A DNA stretch of 64,000 bases from Aquabacterium sp. (GTDB taxonomy: Bacteria > Pseudomonadota > Gammaproteobacteria > Burkholderiales > Burkholderiaceae_C), in contig NZ_JACPYU010000010.1 of assembly GCF_016195855.1 (NCBI RefSeq), forward strand, positions 186,001 through 250,000, given 5' to 3'. This document shows, piece by piece, positions 34,735-44,934 of this stretch (positions within the stretch are counted from its first letter, which is position 1; the number at the start of each line of letters is the position of its first letter). Both the position numbers and the translations under genes were made by a program. The notes beneath the pieces were generated by a model. The model was not told the origin of the DNA. It did not search any database and saw only the letters and a program-made list of their open reading frames with translations.

Positions 34735-36201
34735 ATGCCCCAGACCTCACTCAAGCTGGCTTCGCAACAAGGCCTGGCCATGAGCCCCCGCTTGCAACAG
34801 GCCGTGCGCCTTTTGCAACTGTCCTCGCTTGACTTCGCGCAGGAGGTCAGCGAGGTGGTGGCGCAGAACCCGTTTCTGGAGCAGGGTGACCCGCTTGCCG
34901 AACTGGCCCACGATGGCACCCCCATCGCGGCCGACGTCGCGGCCAATGACGAGGCCCCATCCTTCATGGCCGAGCGCGCCGGCTTGCAAGCGGAGGTGCT
35001 CATTCAGGATGCCGATGAGGCGTGGGTCAGTGGCGGGGCGCCATGGGCGACTTCAGGCAGCAGGCAAGCCGATCAAGGTGATGACGACATGGGCCTCGTC
35101 AACAGCGTCCCGGCCGTCACCAGGTTGCGCCCCTACCTTCATGTCCAGGCCAATGCGCTCAAGCTCTCCGATCGCGAGCGGGCCTTGGTGGGGCTGTTGA
35201 TCGAATCGCTGGATGACGATGGCTACCTGCGTCAGGACCTGGCCGAGCTGGCGGCCCTCGCCGGACTTGAGCCAGTGGTAGATGAACAGGAACTTGTTCA
35301 GGCGCTGACCCGGGTGCAATCCATGGAGCCCACAGGTGTGGGCGCACGCCACGTGCAGGAGTGTCTGGCTTTGCAGATCTCCGAAATCGAAGGCTTGAGG
35401 CAGCAGAGGATGGCCCGGGCCATCATCCGCGACCATCTGGACCTGCTGGCGACGCGGGACACAGATGCCCTGGCCCGGATATTGGGGCAAAGCCAGGCCG
35501 ATGTGCACGCGGTCTGCGAGCGCATCAGGCACATGGACCCGCACCCGGGCTGGCGCTACAGTGCCGACCCCATGGCTTTCATCGTGCCGGATGTGGTTGC
35601 CAGGTTCGACAAAGGGCAATGGGTCGTGTCCCTGAACCCGGCTGTCGTCCCCAAGGTCAGCATCAACCAGGCATGCTCGGAGCTGTTTCAGCGTCATCGC
35701 GATGCCCGCCATGCCGAACTGGCTGCACATCTGCGGGACGCCAGATGGATGGTGCGCAATGTCGAGCAGCGCTTTCACACCATCTTGTGCGTGGCCCGGC
35801 TCATCGTGCAGCGCCAGCATCTGTTTCTGGAGTACGGCGAAATGGGCATGAGGCCCCTGAGCCTGCGTGATGTGGCACAGGAGCTGGGCCTGCATGAATC
35901 CACGGTCTCTCGGGTCATCAACAACAAGTACATGGCCACCCGTTCCGGTGTCTTCGAGCTCAAGCGCTTCTTCTCGCGTGCGGTGCACACCAGCAACGGC
36001 GGCATCTGCTCGACCGTGGCCATACGCGGGCTCATCAAGGACATCATCGACAGCGAAGACCCCACGCGGCCTTACTCCGACGTGGCGATCACCCGCTTGC
36101 TGGCCAGGCAAGGGCTGGCTGTGGCACGCCGTACGGTGACGAAGTACCGCCAGATGATGAACATCGAGATGGCCGGGCAGCGCCGGCAACGTCGCGCCTG
36201 A
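34735..36201 (+). CDS. rpoN: RNA polymerase sigma-54 factor (paralogue)
   Basis: A 488-residue sigma-54. Region I is MPQTSLKLASQQGLAMSPRL with the Gln/Leu-rich AVRLLQLSSLDFAQEVSEVV. A core-binding region follows, then the HTH (LRDVAQELGLHESTVSRVIN, about residues 385-404), and near the C-terminus the RpoN box ARRTVTKYRQMMNI in place of canonical ARRTVAKYRE. It binds core polymerase and recognises GG(-24)/GC(-12) promoters, needing an ATPase activator. Its neighbours are not the lpt/hpf/ptsN genes that usually surround the housekeeping rpoN in Burkholderiales. Instead, an NtrC-type activator gene is convergent with it, 1 base away. It is therefore likely a second copy; that cannot be proved from one window. 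Confidence 0.92.
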   Translation: MPQTSLKLASQQGLAMSPRLQQAVRLLQLSSLDFAQEVSEVVAQNPFLEQGDPLAELAHDGTPIAADVAANDEAPSFMAERAGLQAEVLIQDADEAWVSGGAPWATSGSRQADQGDDDMGLVNSVPAVTRLRPYLHVQANALKLSDRERALVGLLIESLDDDGYLRQDLAELAALAGLEPVVDEQELVQALTRVQSMEPTGVGARHVQECLALQISEIEGLRQQRMARAIIRDHLDLLATRDTDALARILGQSQADVHAVCERIRHMDPHPGWRYSADPMAFIVPDVVARFDKGQWVVSLNPAVVPKVSINQACSELFQRHRDARHAELAAHLRDARWMVRNVEQRFHTILCVARLIVQRQHLFLEYGEMGMRPLSLRDVAQELGLHESTVSRVINNKYMATRSGVFELKRFFSRAVHTSNGGICSTVAIRGLIKDIIDSEDPTRPYSDVAITRLLARQGLAVARRTVTKYRQMMNIEMAGQRRQRRA

Positions 36202-36202
36202 C

Positions 36203-37597
36203 TCAGGTCTTGGGCGGCTCGCAGGCCTCTTCCTGCTCGCCCAGCTCAGACGGCATCGTGGCGTACTCCTTGAGCCGGTTGTACAGCGTCTTGAGGCTGA
36301 TACCCAGCGTGGCGGCCGTGCGCTCCTTGTGCCGGCCAAGGTGGTCCAGCGTGCCCAGGATGACCTGGCGCTCGACCTCGGCCAATGGCGTGCCGATGTC
36401 GATGTGCAGCACGGGCGCCCCCGACACCACCGAGGGCGGTTCGTCCGGGCGGGGCAGGCATTCGTCGGTGATCACCGAGCCGGAGGCCATCACGTAAGCC
36501 CGGTGCACGATGTTGCGCAACTCGCGCACATTGCCGGGCCAGGCATAACTGCTCAACCTGCTCAGTGCTTGCGGGTCATATTGTTTGACCACGCCCTCGC
36601 GACGCGAGATGTCGTCCAGAAAGTGCGCAGCGATCAGGGGGACGTCCTCCATGCGCTCGCGCAAGGGCGGCAACTCGATGGGGAAGACATTGAGCCGGTA
36701 GAGCAGGTCTTCGCGCAGCTTGCCCGACTTCACCGCCTGATCGAGCGGCCGGTTGGTGGCGGCCATGATGCGCACGTCCGCCTGCTGGGTCTGGGTGGAG
36801 CCCACCCGCGAGAAGCTGTTGGTCTCCAGCACACGCAAGAGCTTGACCTGCAGATCAAGGGGCATCTCCGTGATCTCGTCGAGGAAAAGTGTGCCGCCAT
36901 TGGCCCGCTCGAAGATGCCTTGATGCTGGCGTTCAGCGCCCGTGAAGCTGCCCTTTTCGTGCCCGAACAGTTCGCTCTCGATCAGGTTGGGGGAAATGGC
37001 GCCGCAGTTCACTGCAATGAAGGGACGATGTCGACGCCGGCTCAGTTCATGCACGGTGCTGGCCACCACCTCCTTGCCGCACCCGCTCTCGCCGGTGATC
37101 AGCACGGTGACCGCCGTGGCCGAGACCCTCACGATCTGGTCGTACACCTTGCGCATGACCGGGGAGCGTCCCCACAGGAGGCCAAAGTGCCCTTCTTTCT
37201 CCAGCCCGTCCATCAAGGCGCTGGCCTCGGCCTTCAAGGCGGCCGGCTTGGTGGCCCTGGACAGCACGTTCGACAGCTGTTTGAGCTGGATCGGTTTGAG
37301 CAGGTAATCGGCCGCACCCAGGCGCAGGGCCTGGATCGAGGTCTCCAGGCTCGCGTGGCCCGTCATCAACACCACCTCGGCGTTGACCAGGGCCTTCTCG
37401 TCATCAAACAGCTGCATGCCGCTGCCATCGGGCAGCATCAGGTCCAGCAGCACGACATCGGGCTCTTGCAAGGCCAGTTGGCGACGGGCCTCGCGCAAGG
37501 ACCCGGCCGTGGCCACACTGAAGCCCTCACTGGCAATCAGCGACGCCAGCATGTCGGCGGCGTCGGCTTCATCATCCACAACCAATGCATGAGGCAT
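36203..37597 (-). CDS. NtrC-family sigma-54-dependent response regulator
   Basis: A 464-residue activator with receiver, AAA+ and Fis-type domains. The receiver has HALVVDDEADAADMLASLIA and phospho-acceptor Asp in VVLLDLMLPDGSG. The AAA+ domain has Walker A GESGCGKE, the sigma-54-contacting loop as GSFTGA (family GAFTGA, Ala to Ser) and Walker B GGTLFLDEI. The C-terminal HTH is HKERTAATLGISLKTLYNRL. I chose the ATG at 37597 because AAGGAG lies about 8 bases before it. The likely cognate kinase gene at 37751 is upstream on the same strand. Its targets are unknown; rpoN is adjacent. Confidence 0.93.
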   Translation of the reverse strand: MPHALVVDDEADAADMLASLIASEGFSVATAGSLREARRQLALQEPDVVLLDLMLPDGSGMQLFDDEKALVNAEVVLMTGHASLETSIQALRLGAADYLLKPIQLKQLSNVLSRATKPAALKAEASALMDGLEKEGHFGLLWGRSPVMRKVYDQIVRVSATAVTVLITGESGCGKEVVASTVHELSRRRHRPFIAVNCGAISPNLIESELFGHEKGSFTGAERQHQGIFERANGGTLFLDEITEMPLDLQVKLLRVLETNSFSRVGSTQTQQADVRIMAATNRPLDQAVKSGKLREDLLYRLNVFPIELPPLRERMEDVPLIAAHFLDDISRREGVVKQYDPQALSRLSSYAWPGNVRELRNIVHRAYVMASGSVITDECLPRPDEPPSVVSGAPVLHIDIGTPLAEVERQVILGTLDHLGRHKERTAATLGISLKTLYNRLKEYATMPSELGEQEEACEPPKT

Positions 37598-37750
37598 GGT
37601 CGGCGCTCCTTGAACATCCATCAACTCCCAATCGATGGATTGTGCAGTCGCACGGCGCCCAGTCAAGCCGGCAGATGAAGTGTTTACAGTTTGATTCCCT
37701 TGACGCAGTCGGCCCTGCCCGCAGCAGGGGATTGCGATGGCCTGTCCATG

Positions 37751-40309
37751 TCAGGTGGCCAGGGGCGCCAGCAACTGTTCCAGCATGCTGGGGTTCACCG
37801 GCTTGACCACATGCTGGTTGAAGCCGGCCTGGTGGGCGCGCTGCACATCGGCCGGTTGGCCATAGCCCGATACGGCGATCAGCCGCCCCCCATAACCCGT
37901 GGCGCGCAGATGGCGGGCCACGTCGTACCCCGTCAGGCCAGGCAGCCCGATGTCGATCAAGGCCACATCAGGTTGTACCTGCATGATCAGCTCCAGGCCA
38001 CTTCGCCCTTCCGTGGCCGAGTAGGTGTCATGGTGATGGAGCGTCAACAAGGCACACAGGGCTTCACGTGTGTCCTCGTTGTCTTCGACCACCACGACAC
38101 GGCGCGAGGGGCTTGCCCCATGCTCGGTACGGGCTTCTTGCTGTGGCGCCATGGCCAGGGCCAGTGGCAGGCGCACGGTGAAGGTGCAGCCCTGGCCCGG
38201 GCCCGGGCTGTCCACGCTGACCTGGCCACCATGCAACTCGGTCAGTCGGCGCACCAGGGCCAGCCCGATGCCCAGCCCGCCTTGCGGCCGGTCCATGGCG
38301 CGCTCGCCCTGAACGAACATGTCAAAGACATGGTCCATGAGCTCGGGTGTCATGCCCACACCACTGTCACGCACTTGCAAGACGGCCTGGTTGCCCACTT
38401 CCTGAACGCGGACCTCGATGCGGCCCTGGGCCGGCGTGTATTTCACGGCGTTGCTCAGCAAGTTGGTGATCACCTGCTCCATGCGCGTGACATCCGCGTG
38501 GACCCAGACCTCATCGAGCTGCAAGCTCAGTTCATGCGCGCCGAGCTGACCTGCCAGTTCCAGCGTGTGAACCACACGCTGCACAACCTGTCCCAGCAGC
38601 ATGGGCGCCCGTACCAGCAGGACCTTGCCGGAGATCACGCGGAACACGTCCAGCAGATCGTCCATGAGCCTGGACAGGTGCGTGGTCTGCCGTGCAATGA
38701 TCTGGCGGGCGCGCTGGGCCACATCCTGCTGAGGGTCTGCCCGGTTGAGGACCTCGCAGGCCGCAGAGATGGCACCCAGGGGGTTGCGCAACTCGTGGCC
38801 CAGCATGGCCAGGAACTCGTCCTTGGCCCGGTTGGCGCTTTCGGCTTCCTGTCGGGCTACCTGCTCACGCGCCATCAAGGCTGCCCGCTCGCGATCCAGC
38901 GTCTTCTGCGCCGTGATGTCCATCACCATGCCGGTGACACTGCGTGCCCGACGGTGTGCGTCGTAGGCAATGGAGGCCCGGCACGACAGCCAGCGTGGCT
39001 GCGGCTCGCTCGACAGGCACCGCCCCTCCAGCGTGACTTGCTCGACCCCTTGGCGCACGGCTCGCTTCACCTGTTGCAGCAGGGGCTTTCTGTCCTGCGG
39101 GTGAAGGCGGCGAAGCAGCGGACGCCAGCTGCCTTCGTGTGAGGCTGAGGCCAGCCCCAGCAAGTGCGACAGCCCTTGCGTCCATCGCACTTGTGGGTTG
39201 CCTTGCGCCTGGTTGAAAAAGCCGATGTGACCGATGCTTTGTGCCCACTCGATCAACACGTGCTCGTCGAGTTCATGAGGGAGCACGTTCACACGCGACT
39301 GCTCAAGCGGTAAGGCCGGGGTTGTGGCTTTGGGTGGTTTGCGCAGCACGGCCGGCGTGGGCACGCCTTCACGCCGCACCAGCTTCAGCGCAAAGGTCAC
39401 GGCCACAATCAGCGTCAACAGGCCGGCGATGGACAGCTCTGCCGCACCACCCAGCTGCGCGATCAAGGTGGGCCATACGGGCTCGATGACCAGCACCTGC
39501 CAGGAGAATGGCCCGACAGCCTGCCATGCTGCGTGGTTGTCGTCCGCACGGAAAGCCTCGCCGCGAATCCACCCCGTGGCCTGCCGGCGCAGCAGGGTCT
39601 GCAGGGGATCGGGTAGCGGATGGTTGAGCATGGCCTCGCTACCGCGGTCACAAGCCAGCTGGCGCAGCTGCCCTTCAACCAGGCAGGTGCGGCCAGCATG
39701 TTGCCCGCCGGGCAACGCGCGCTCATCCAGCAGCTTTTGCCAGACAGACGGCGCCAGCCACGCCCCCAGGATGTAGCGGACACGCCCACCCACGAGCACA
39801 GGCGCCAGCACGCTGGTGCGCCATTGCCCGTCTGGGGCCACCATCAGGTTGCTCAGCCGCGCTTGCGGCGCCTGACGAACCAGGTCGAGCAAGTCGGCAT
39901 CGGCAAACGCGCCCAGCGGCTTGCCTTGCGGTTGACCGGTGTTGAGGAGGACCTCGTTGTTCGGCCCGATCAGAAAGACGCCCTGCCATGCGCCGGGCGT
40001 GTTGGGCAGGGCCGCCACCGCGCTGAAAAAGCCTGCCAGGTCGTCACGTTGCAAGGTGTCCGAGACCGCCAGGATATTGAGCGCACCGATCGAGGCGCGT
40101 ATTTCACGGTCCACGGCTTGCGCCAGCCCCGCTGCACGGTGTTGCATGGCGGACTCGAAGCGCACTTGCTCGTCACGCAGGTGCTGCGCGATCAGCACGG
40201 CCATGAGCAGCGTCATGGGCAAGGCCACGATCACGATGAGCAGCAGGAGGCGTGCCCGCAGCGAGCCTGCAGGCCACCTGTTGGGCGAGCGCAATCCGAT
40301 CAGGGCCAC
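37751..40309 (-). CDS. Hybrid sensor histidine kinase with C-terminal receiver
   Basis: An 852-residue membrane kinase. It has a first helix ([20 protein letters not shown], residues ~19-38), a ~250-residue extracytoplasmic Cache-like domain, a second helix ([20 protein letters not shown]), a PAS/PAC segment ([20 protein letters not shown]), HisKA ([20 protein letters not shown]), HATPase ([23 protein letters not shown]) and a receiver with Asp in [15 protein letters not shown] and Lys in HVVKPVNP. It is separated from the NtrC-type regulator by ~150 bases on the same strand, so it may phosphorylate it. A separate HPt would be expected, or direct transfer. The ligand is unknown. Confidence 0.92.
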   Translation of the reverse strand: MALIGLRSPNRWPAGSLRARLLLLIVIVALPMTLLMAVLIAQHLRDEQVRFESAMQHRAAGLAQAVDREIRASIGALNILAVSDTLQRDDLAGFFSAVAALPNTPGAWQGVFLIGPNNEVLLNTGQPQGKPLGAFADADLLDLVRQAPQARLSNLMVAPDGQWRTSVLAPVLVGGRVRYILGAWLAPSVWQKLLDERALPGGQHAGRTCLVEGQLRQLACDRGSEAMLNHPLPDPLQTLLRRQATGWIRGEAFRADDNHAAWQAVGPFSWQVLVIEPVWPTLIAQLGGAAELSIAGLLTLIVAVTFALKLVRREGVPTPAVLRKPPKATTPALPLEQSRVNVLPHELDEHVLIEWAQSIGHIGFFNQAQGNPQVRWTQGLSHLLGLASASHEGSWRPLLRRLHPQDRKPLLQQVKRAVRQGVEQVTLEGRCLSSEPQPRWLSCRASIAYDAHRRARSVTGMVMDITAQKTLDRERAALMAREQVARQEAESANRAKDEFLAMLGHELRNPLGAISAACEVLNRADPQQDVAQRARQIIARQTTHLSRLMDDLLDVFRVISGKVLLVRAPMLLGQVVQRVVHTLELAGQLGAHELSLQLDEVWVHADVTRMEQVITNLLSNAVKYTPAQGRIEVRVQEVGNQAVLQVRDSGVGMTPELMDHVFDMFVQGERAMDRPQGGLGIGLALVRRLTELHGGQVSVDSPGPGQGCTFTVRLPLALAMAPQQEARTEHGASPSRRVVVVEDNEDTREALCALLTLHHHDTYSATEGRSGLELIMQVQPDVALIDIGLPGLTGYDVARHLRATGYGGRLIAVSGYGQPADVQRAHQAGFNQHVVKPVNPSMLEQLLAPLAT

Positions 40310-40455
40310 CGTCGATTCCCATGTTCAGGCACAGGTTGGGGATGCCAGCCGGGCTGGCGCCTGATTGCCGCATATTCTGCGCAGACCCGGTAAGGATGAC
40401 CTGTCTGCCCATCTTCGCAGGCTGGCGCAACCCCGATCGCGCCTGGCTTGAGGGT

Positions 40456-41118
40456 TCAGTCCCCGGCCTTGCTCTGTGTGTTGGCCAGCCGCAAGGACCT
40501 GGCCAGCTCTACCGCATGCTGCAGCGCGGGCAAGGCTTCCTTGGCCAAGGCTCTGACATCATTGTCGCCTGCTTCGGCCGCTGCCTTTTGAAACAGATCG
40601 ACCGCTTCTTCATTGGCAGAGATGCCCCACGTGCTGATGTAGTCCTTGTCGAAGCTGCCCCCATCTCGCATGGACAGCATCATCAGCTTGGCCTTTTGTG
40701 TCAAGGATGGTGCCGTGGGGACTTCGACGCCCTTGGCCATGGCCAGGGTCACCAACTGGTCGCGTGTCTTGGCGTGTTGGGTCAGTATTTGCTGGGCCAG
40801 GTTCTTGACCTGGGTATCGCGGCTTGTCTCCAGCGCAAGCTGGCTGCTTTGTGCATTCGTCAGGCAGCGCTGGATGGCGTCATGCAGAAAATCGGCGTCG
40901 GCCTGGGGCAGCTTGTGCACCAGTGATACCGACGGTGGCGAGGCGCTGGAGGCCGCGGCTGGTGGGGTCTGGGGTGTCTGGCTTGACTGGCCTTGTGCCG
41001 ATGCCATGGGGGTGTGGCCCAGGCTCAGCAGCACGGCGCATGACAAGCCGGGCAAGGTGCGCAAGGCACGCCAGGCCGGCCCTTGGTGGGCGAGGTGAGG
41101 GGTGGTTTGCAGCTTCAT
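40456..41118 (-). CDS. Exported DUF4142 protein
   Basis: A 220-residue protein with an N-terminal signal (TLPGLSCAVLLSLGHTPMAS region) and a DUF4142 domain from about residue 75: LPQADADFLHDAIQRCLTNA, then LALETSRDTQVKNLAQQILT and the ferritin-like HAKTRDQLVTLA pattern. I chose the ATG at 41118 because AGGAG precedes it; an ORF extension to 41355 has no similarity. DUF4142 proteins are predicted periplasmic four-helix proteins with no firm function. It is divergent from the FrnE-like gene; G/C-rich inverted repeats lie in the 178-base gap. Confidence 0.88.
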   Translation of the reverse strand: MKLQTTPHLAHQGPAWRALRTLPGLSCAVLLSLGHTPMASAQGQSSQTPQTPPAAASSASPPSVSLVHKLPQADADFLHDAIQRCLTNAQSSQLALETSRDTQVKNLAQQILTQHAKTRDQLVTLAMAKGVEVPTAPSLTQKAKLMMLSMRDGGSFDKDYISTWGISANEEAVDLFQKAAAEAGDNDVRALAKEALPALQHAVELARSLRLANTQSKAGD

Positions 41119-41296
41119 CGAGACGCTCCTGGTCGTAGGGGTGAGGGGTGTTCCAGGTGCTGGAACAGTGGTGTCCACTACGGGGCAATTGGCATGCCCA
41201 TCCCCGTGCGAGCCCGGTTGACGGGGGGACAACCCCCTTGGGGGGCTGGTTATGCGGTCTTGGTTACGATCAAGCTCTGCCTGGAGAGCTTGCCGT

Positions 41297-41965
41297 ATGA
41301 CCACCGCGTTGAAGATTGACTTTGTTTCCGATGTTTCATGCCCCTGGTGCGCCATCGGCCTGGCCGCGTTGGAGCTGGCCTTGACGCGGCTTCAGGGCGA
41401 GGTCGAGGCGGCGGTCCATTTCCAGCCCTTCGAGCTGAACCCGGACATGCCCTCGGGCGGACAGGACATCACCGAGCACCTCACGCAGAAGTACGGCTCG
41501 ACGCCCGCGCAGCAGGCCCAGATCCGCGACACCATTCGCCAGCGCGGTGCCGATGTCGGCTTCACCTTCAGCCCCGAGGGCCGCGGCCGCATCTACAACA
41601 CCTTCAACGCCCATCGCCTGCTGCACTGGGCGGGTCTGGCGCACCCTGCGCAGCAGCTGGCCTTGAAAAAGGCGCTGCTGCAAGCCTGTCACCGAGACCG
41701 GCAGGACATGGGGGCCGACATGGTGTTGCTGGCGGCCGTGCAACAGGCCGGGCTGGATGTGGCGCGTGCGCAGGCCATCCTGGCCAGCGACGAGTTTGCC
41801 CGCGAGGTGCGTGAACGCGAGGCCTTCTACACCTCGCACGGCATCCACTCGGTGCCGGCGGTCATTGTCAACAACCGGCATCTGATTTCCGGTGGGCAGC
41901 CCGCCGGGGTGTTCGAGCAGGCGCTGCGTCAGATTGCGGCGGAGCCGGCGCAAGTGGCCAACTGA
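41297..41965 (+). CDS. DsbA-family oxidoreductase (FrnE-like)
   Basis: A 222-residue cytoplasmic thioredoxin-fold protein with an inserted helical domain. The redox motif CPWC is at residues 15-18 (IDFVSDVSCPWCAIGLAALE). The helical insert spans about residues 55-165 and the cis-Pro loop is HSVPAVIVNNRHLISGGQPA. This is the FrnE/HCCA-isomerase-like branch of DsbA proteins. With an intact CxxC it is more likely a disulfide oxidoreductase or isomerase than a hydroxychromene isomerase, which has Ser at that site. I chose the ATG at 41297, since the residues before it have no similarity. Its physiological partner is unknown. Confidence 0.92.
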   Translation: MTTALKIDFVSDVSCPWCAIGLAALELALTRLQGEVEAAVHFQPFELNPDMPSGGQDITEHLTQKYGSTPAQQAQIRDTIRQRGADVGFTFSPEGRGRIYNTFNAHRLLHWAGLAHPAQQLALKKALLQACHRDRQDMGADMVLLAAVQQAGLDVARAQAILASDEFAREVREREAFYTSHGIHSVPAVIVNNRHLISGGQPAGVFEQALRQIAAEPAQVAN

Positions 41966-41977
41966 GCGATCAGGCCG

Positions 41978-43504
41978 TCAAAGCGTGTCGGCATTGCGCA
42001 GCAGGCGCTCGTAGAACTGGATCATCTGCACGTAGTTGTCGATGCCGATGCGTTCGTTGGTGCCGTGAAAGCGGGCCAGATCGGGCTGGCTGGCGCGCAC
42101 GGGCGAGAAGCGGAAGATGGACTCGCTGACGTCTGCAAAGTGGCGCGAGTCCGTGCCGCCCACCAGCAGGCCGGGGGCCACCACCACATCGGGCTGCAGT
42201 TCGCGCAGCGTTTGCGCCAGCAGCCGGTAGGCCGGGGTGCCGGACCTGGACACGGGCGAAGCCTCGGTCACCTGCGGCTCGTGCGTCACCTGCACGTCCA
42301 GTCCCGCCAGGACCTGTTGCACGTGCTGTTGAACCTGCGCGCTGCTGTCGCCAGGCAGGAGGCGGAAGTTGACCAGCGCCGAGGCCACGCCCGGCAGCAC
42401 GTTTTCGCGCTCACCCGCCTGGAACACAGTGGCCACCGTGGTCGTGCGCAGCATGGCATTGGTGGCCGGGCTCTTTTGCAACTGGCTGAGCACCAGGGGC
42501 TCGGTCAACCACAGGTTGCTCAGCAGCCAGCGGTTGAGGCCTTGCACCTCAGGCGCCACGGCTTCGAACATCTCGCGTGGCAGGCCGCTCAAGTGAGCCG
42601 GCATCTGCTGGGCTTCGACCCGCGTCACGGCCTCGCTGACCATGCCGATGGCGCTGCGCATGGGCGGCATGCTGGTGTGGCCGGGCTGGCCCTTGGCCGT
42701 CAGCCTGAGCGTGAGGTAGCCCTTCTCGGCCATGCCGATCAAGGCCACGGGCTTGCGCACCCCGGGCACCATGCCCTGCGTGATCAAGAGGCCCTCGTCC
42801 ATCGCAAAGCGCAGGCGCACGTTCTGTTGCTTGAGCCATTGGGCGATGAGGTGGGCGCCGTCTTCACCGCCCACTTCCTCATCGGCCCCGAAGGCCAGGT
42901 AGACAGTCTGCCGGGGCTGAAAGCCCGCTTTGATCAGCATCTCGACGGCCTCCATGATGGCCATGACATTGCCCTTGTCGTCCCAGGCGCCGCGCCCCCA
43001 GACGAAGCCGTCCTGGACGGTGCCGGAGAACGGCGGCTGCTGCCAGTCCTTCTCGGTGCCCGGTGCCACGGGCACCACGTCCTGATGGGCCAGCAGCGCC
43101 ATGGGCTGTGCCTGCGGCTCACGCCCGACCCAGGTGTAGAGCAGGGCGTGCCGCCCGAAGGCCTGACGCTTCAAGGTGGCGTGAGCAAGCGGGAAGCTGC
43201 TTTGCAGGTGCTGGTGCAGGGCCTCGAAGGCGGCGGCATGTTCGTCCTTGGGCGACCAGATGGTGGGCTGCTGCACGGCCAGGCTCAGACGGCGAGCCAC
43301 GGCCTGGGCGTCCACGGCGGCCCCGGGCCGAGCCGGCACGGTGCGCTGTTGCGAAGCCAGTTGCCAGGTGTGCCAGCCCATGATGGCCACCAGGCCGGCT
43401 GCGGCAGCCAGCAGGATGAGGGCAAGCTTGGGCAGCAGGCGGCCTTGCATGGTGCGCGCGGCGGGTGTCGGCATGGGGGGCGTCCTGTTTGATTCGTTGG
43501 TCAT
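41978..43504 (-). CDS. M20-family metallopeptidase (carboxypeptidase), membrane-anchored
   Basis: A 508-residue zinc peptidase with an N-terminal membrane helix (LALILLAAAAGLVAIMGWHT, about residues 26-45). The metal ligands are visible: His in LLAHQDVVPV, bridging Asp in GRGAWDDKGN, catalytic Glu-Glu in GADEEVGGED, and His in GTDSRHFADVSE. A lid/dimer domain lies between. The closest pattern I recall is the PM20D1/Gly-X carboxypeptidase type. It would act on N-acyl amino acids or short peptides in the periplasm. It is divergent from the TAXI gene, and convergent with the FrnE-like gene with a 12-base gap. Confidence 0.92.
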   Translation of the reverse strand: MTNESNRTPPMPTPAARTMQGRLLPKLALILLAAAAGLVAIMGWHTWQLASQQRTVPARPGAAVDAQAVARRLSLAVQQPTIWSPKDEHAAAFEALHQHLQSSFPLAHATLKRQAFGRHALLYTWVGREPQAQPMALLAHQDVVPVAPGTEKDWQQPPFSGTVQDGFVWGRGAWDDKGNVMAIMEAVEMLIKAGFQPRQTVYLAFGADEEVGGEDGAHLIAQWLKQQNVRLRFAMDEGLLITQGMVPGVRKPVALIGMAEKGYLTLRLTAKGQPGHTSMPPMRSAIGMVSEAVTRVEAQQMPAHLSGLPREMFEAVAPEVQGLNRWLLSNLWLTEPLVLSQLQKSPATNAMLRTTTVATVFQAGERENVLPGVASALVNFRLLPGDSSAQVQQHVQQVLAGLDVQVTHEPQVTEASPVSRSGTPAYRLLAQTLRELQPDVVVAPGLLVGGTDSRHFADVSESIFRFSPVRASQPDLARFHGTNERIGIDNYVQMIQFYERLLRNADTL

Positions 43505-43603
43505 GGGTGGGGGGCGGGGTCGCGCGATGATAGGTCAGGGCCCCTGCCGTGCACCCTTGGCGTCTACCCTGGCTAAGATGCCGGTTTTGAAGAACGGCAC
43601 AAC

Positions 43604-44908
43604 ATGGCTCGATGGAACTGGTCCCGCTGGACCTCGCTGGATTTCTGGGTGACCTTCATTGGCGCCCTGGCCATGGTGGCCGGCGCCTTCTGGGTGGCCA
43701 GCCACTTCATCGCGCCCGCGCCACCCAGCCGCATCGTGATGACGGTGGGGCAGGAGGGCGGGGCGTATGAAAGCCTGGCCAAGGACATGCAGACGGCGCT
43801 GGCTCAAAACGGCATCAAGCTGGAGTTGCGCACGACCCACGGCGCGCAGGAGGACCTGCGCCTGCTCAATGACCCCCAGTCCGGCGTGACGCTGGCGGTG
43901 GTGCAGGGCGGGGTGGCCACCGAGGCCGACGGCGTTGACCTCATGAGCCTGGCCTCGCTGTACCGCGAGCCCGTGTGGGTGTTCTATCGCCAGGGCTTGA
44001 AGTTGGATCGGCTCAGCGCACTCAAGGGGCGCTCGCTGTCCATCGGCCCAAAGGGCAGCGGTGTGCACACCTTGGCCGAGCAATTGCTCCAGGCCAACGG
44101 CGTGGATGCGCACAACACGCGCCTGGCCGAGTGGCCCTCCGAAGAGGCCGCGCAAAAGCTGATCAACAAGCAGCTGGACGCCATCATGGTGGTGGGCGCG
44201 CCCGAGTCCAACCTGGTGGGCAAGCTCATGCGTGAGCCAGGACTGCGTTTGATGGACTTCGCGCAGGCCCAGGCGTATTCACGCCAGTTCCCCTTCCTGG
44301 CCGACATCGTGTTGCCCATGGGCAGCTTCGATCTGGCGCGCAACATCCCGGACCACGACGTCAAGCTCATTGCGCCCACGGCCAACCTGGTGGTGCGTGA
44401 CGACATTCACCCTGCGCTGATCGACCTGCTGATGGCCGTGGCCACGGACCTGACCGGGGACGCCAGCATGTTGCACCACGAGGGCGAGTTCCCCTCGCCA
44501 AAAGGGGTCGACATTCCCTTGAGTGACGACGCGGCCCGCTACATGAAGAACGGGCCGTCGTTCCTGCATCGTTACCTGCCCTTCTGGATCGCCGTGTGGG
44601 CAGACCGCTTGATCGTGTTGCTGATCCCGCTGGTGGCGGTGCTCCTGCCAGTGATGCGTCTGGCACCCTCGGTGTACTCATGGCGGATCAAGTCGCGTAT
44701 CTACCGCTGGTATGGTCGCCTCAAGCAACTGGAGTACGAGCTGGACCTGGAGGGCAGCCAGTTGAACAAGGCCGAGGCCATGGGCCGGCTCGATGACATC
44801 GAGCGCGGCGTCAGCCACATCCGCACGCCGCTGGCGTTTTCAGAGAACCTGTACAACCTGCGCTCGCACATCGAGCTGGTGCGTCACCGCTTGAGCAAGA
44901 TGGCCTGA
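43604..44908 (+). CDS. TAXI-family TRAP solute-binding protein with C-terminal membrane helix
   Basis: A 434-residue protein with an N-terminal uncleaved-looking helix (FWVTFIGALAMVAGAFWVAS). The TAXI binding domain (about residues 48-310) shows IVMTVGQEGGAYESLAKDMQ, the conserved LAVVQGGVATEADGVDLMSL and LKGRSLSIGPKGSGVHTLAE. A second membrane helix (RLIVLLIPLVAVLLPVMRLA, about 338-357) and a ~70-residue cytoplasmic helical tail follow. TAXI proteins bind solutes for TRAP transporters, but no TRAP permease gene is adjacent and the membrane-tethered form with a tail is atypical for free binding proteins. It may therefore act as a sensor or with a distant permease. Confidence 0.88.
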   Translation: MARWNWSRWTSLDFWVTFIGALAMVAGAFWVASHFIAPAPPSRIVMTVGQEGGAYESLAKDMQTALAQNGIKLELRTTHGAQEDLRLLNDPQSGVTLAVVQGGVATEADGVDLMSLASLYREPVWVFYRQGLKLDRLSALKGRSLSIGPKGSGVHTLAEQLLQANGVDAHNTRLAEWPSEEAAQKLINKQLDAIMVVGAPESNLVGKLMREPGLRLMDFAQAQAYSRQFPFLADIVLPMGSFDLARNIPDHDVKLIAPTANLVVRDDIHPALIDLLMAVATDLTGDASMLHHEGEFPSPKGVDIPLSDDAARYMKNGPSFLHRYLPFWIAVWADRLIVLLIPLVAVLLPVMRLAPSVYSWRIKSRIYRWYGRLKQLEYELDLEGSQLNKAEAMGRLDDIERGVSHIRTPLAFSENLYNLRSHIELVRHRLSKMA

Positions 44909-44934
44909 GCGCAGGTGCGGCGTGGGCTTGCCGC

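Noticed and set aside
41221-41240. G/C-run hairpin between the DUF4142 and FrnE-like genes as a terminator
   Set aside because: It lies between divergent starts, has no T-tract, and several register choices, so it is not convincing.
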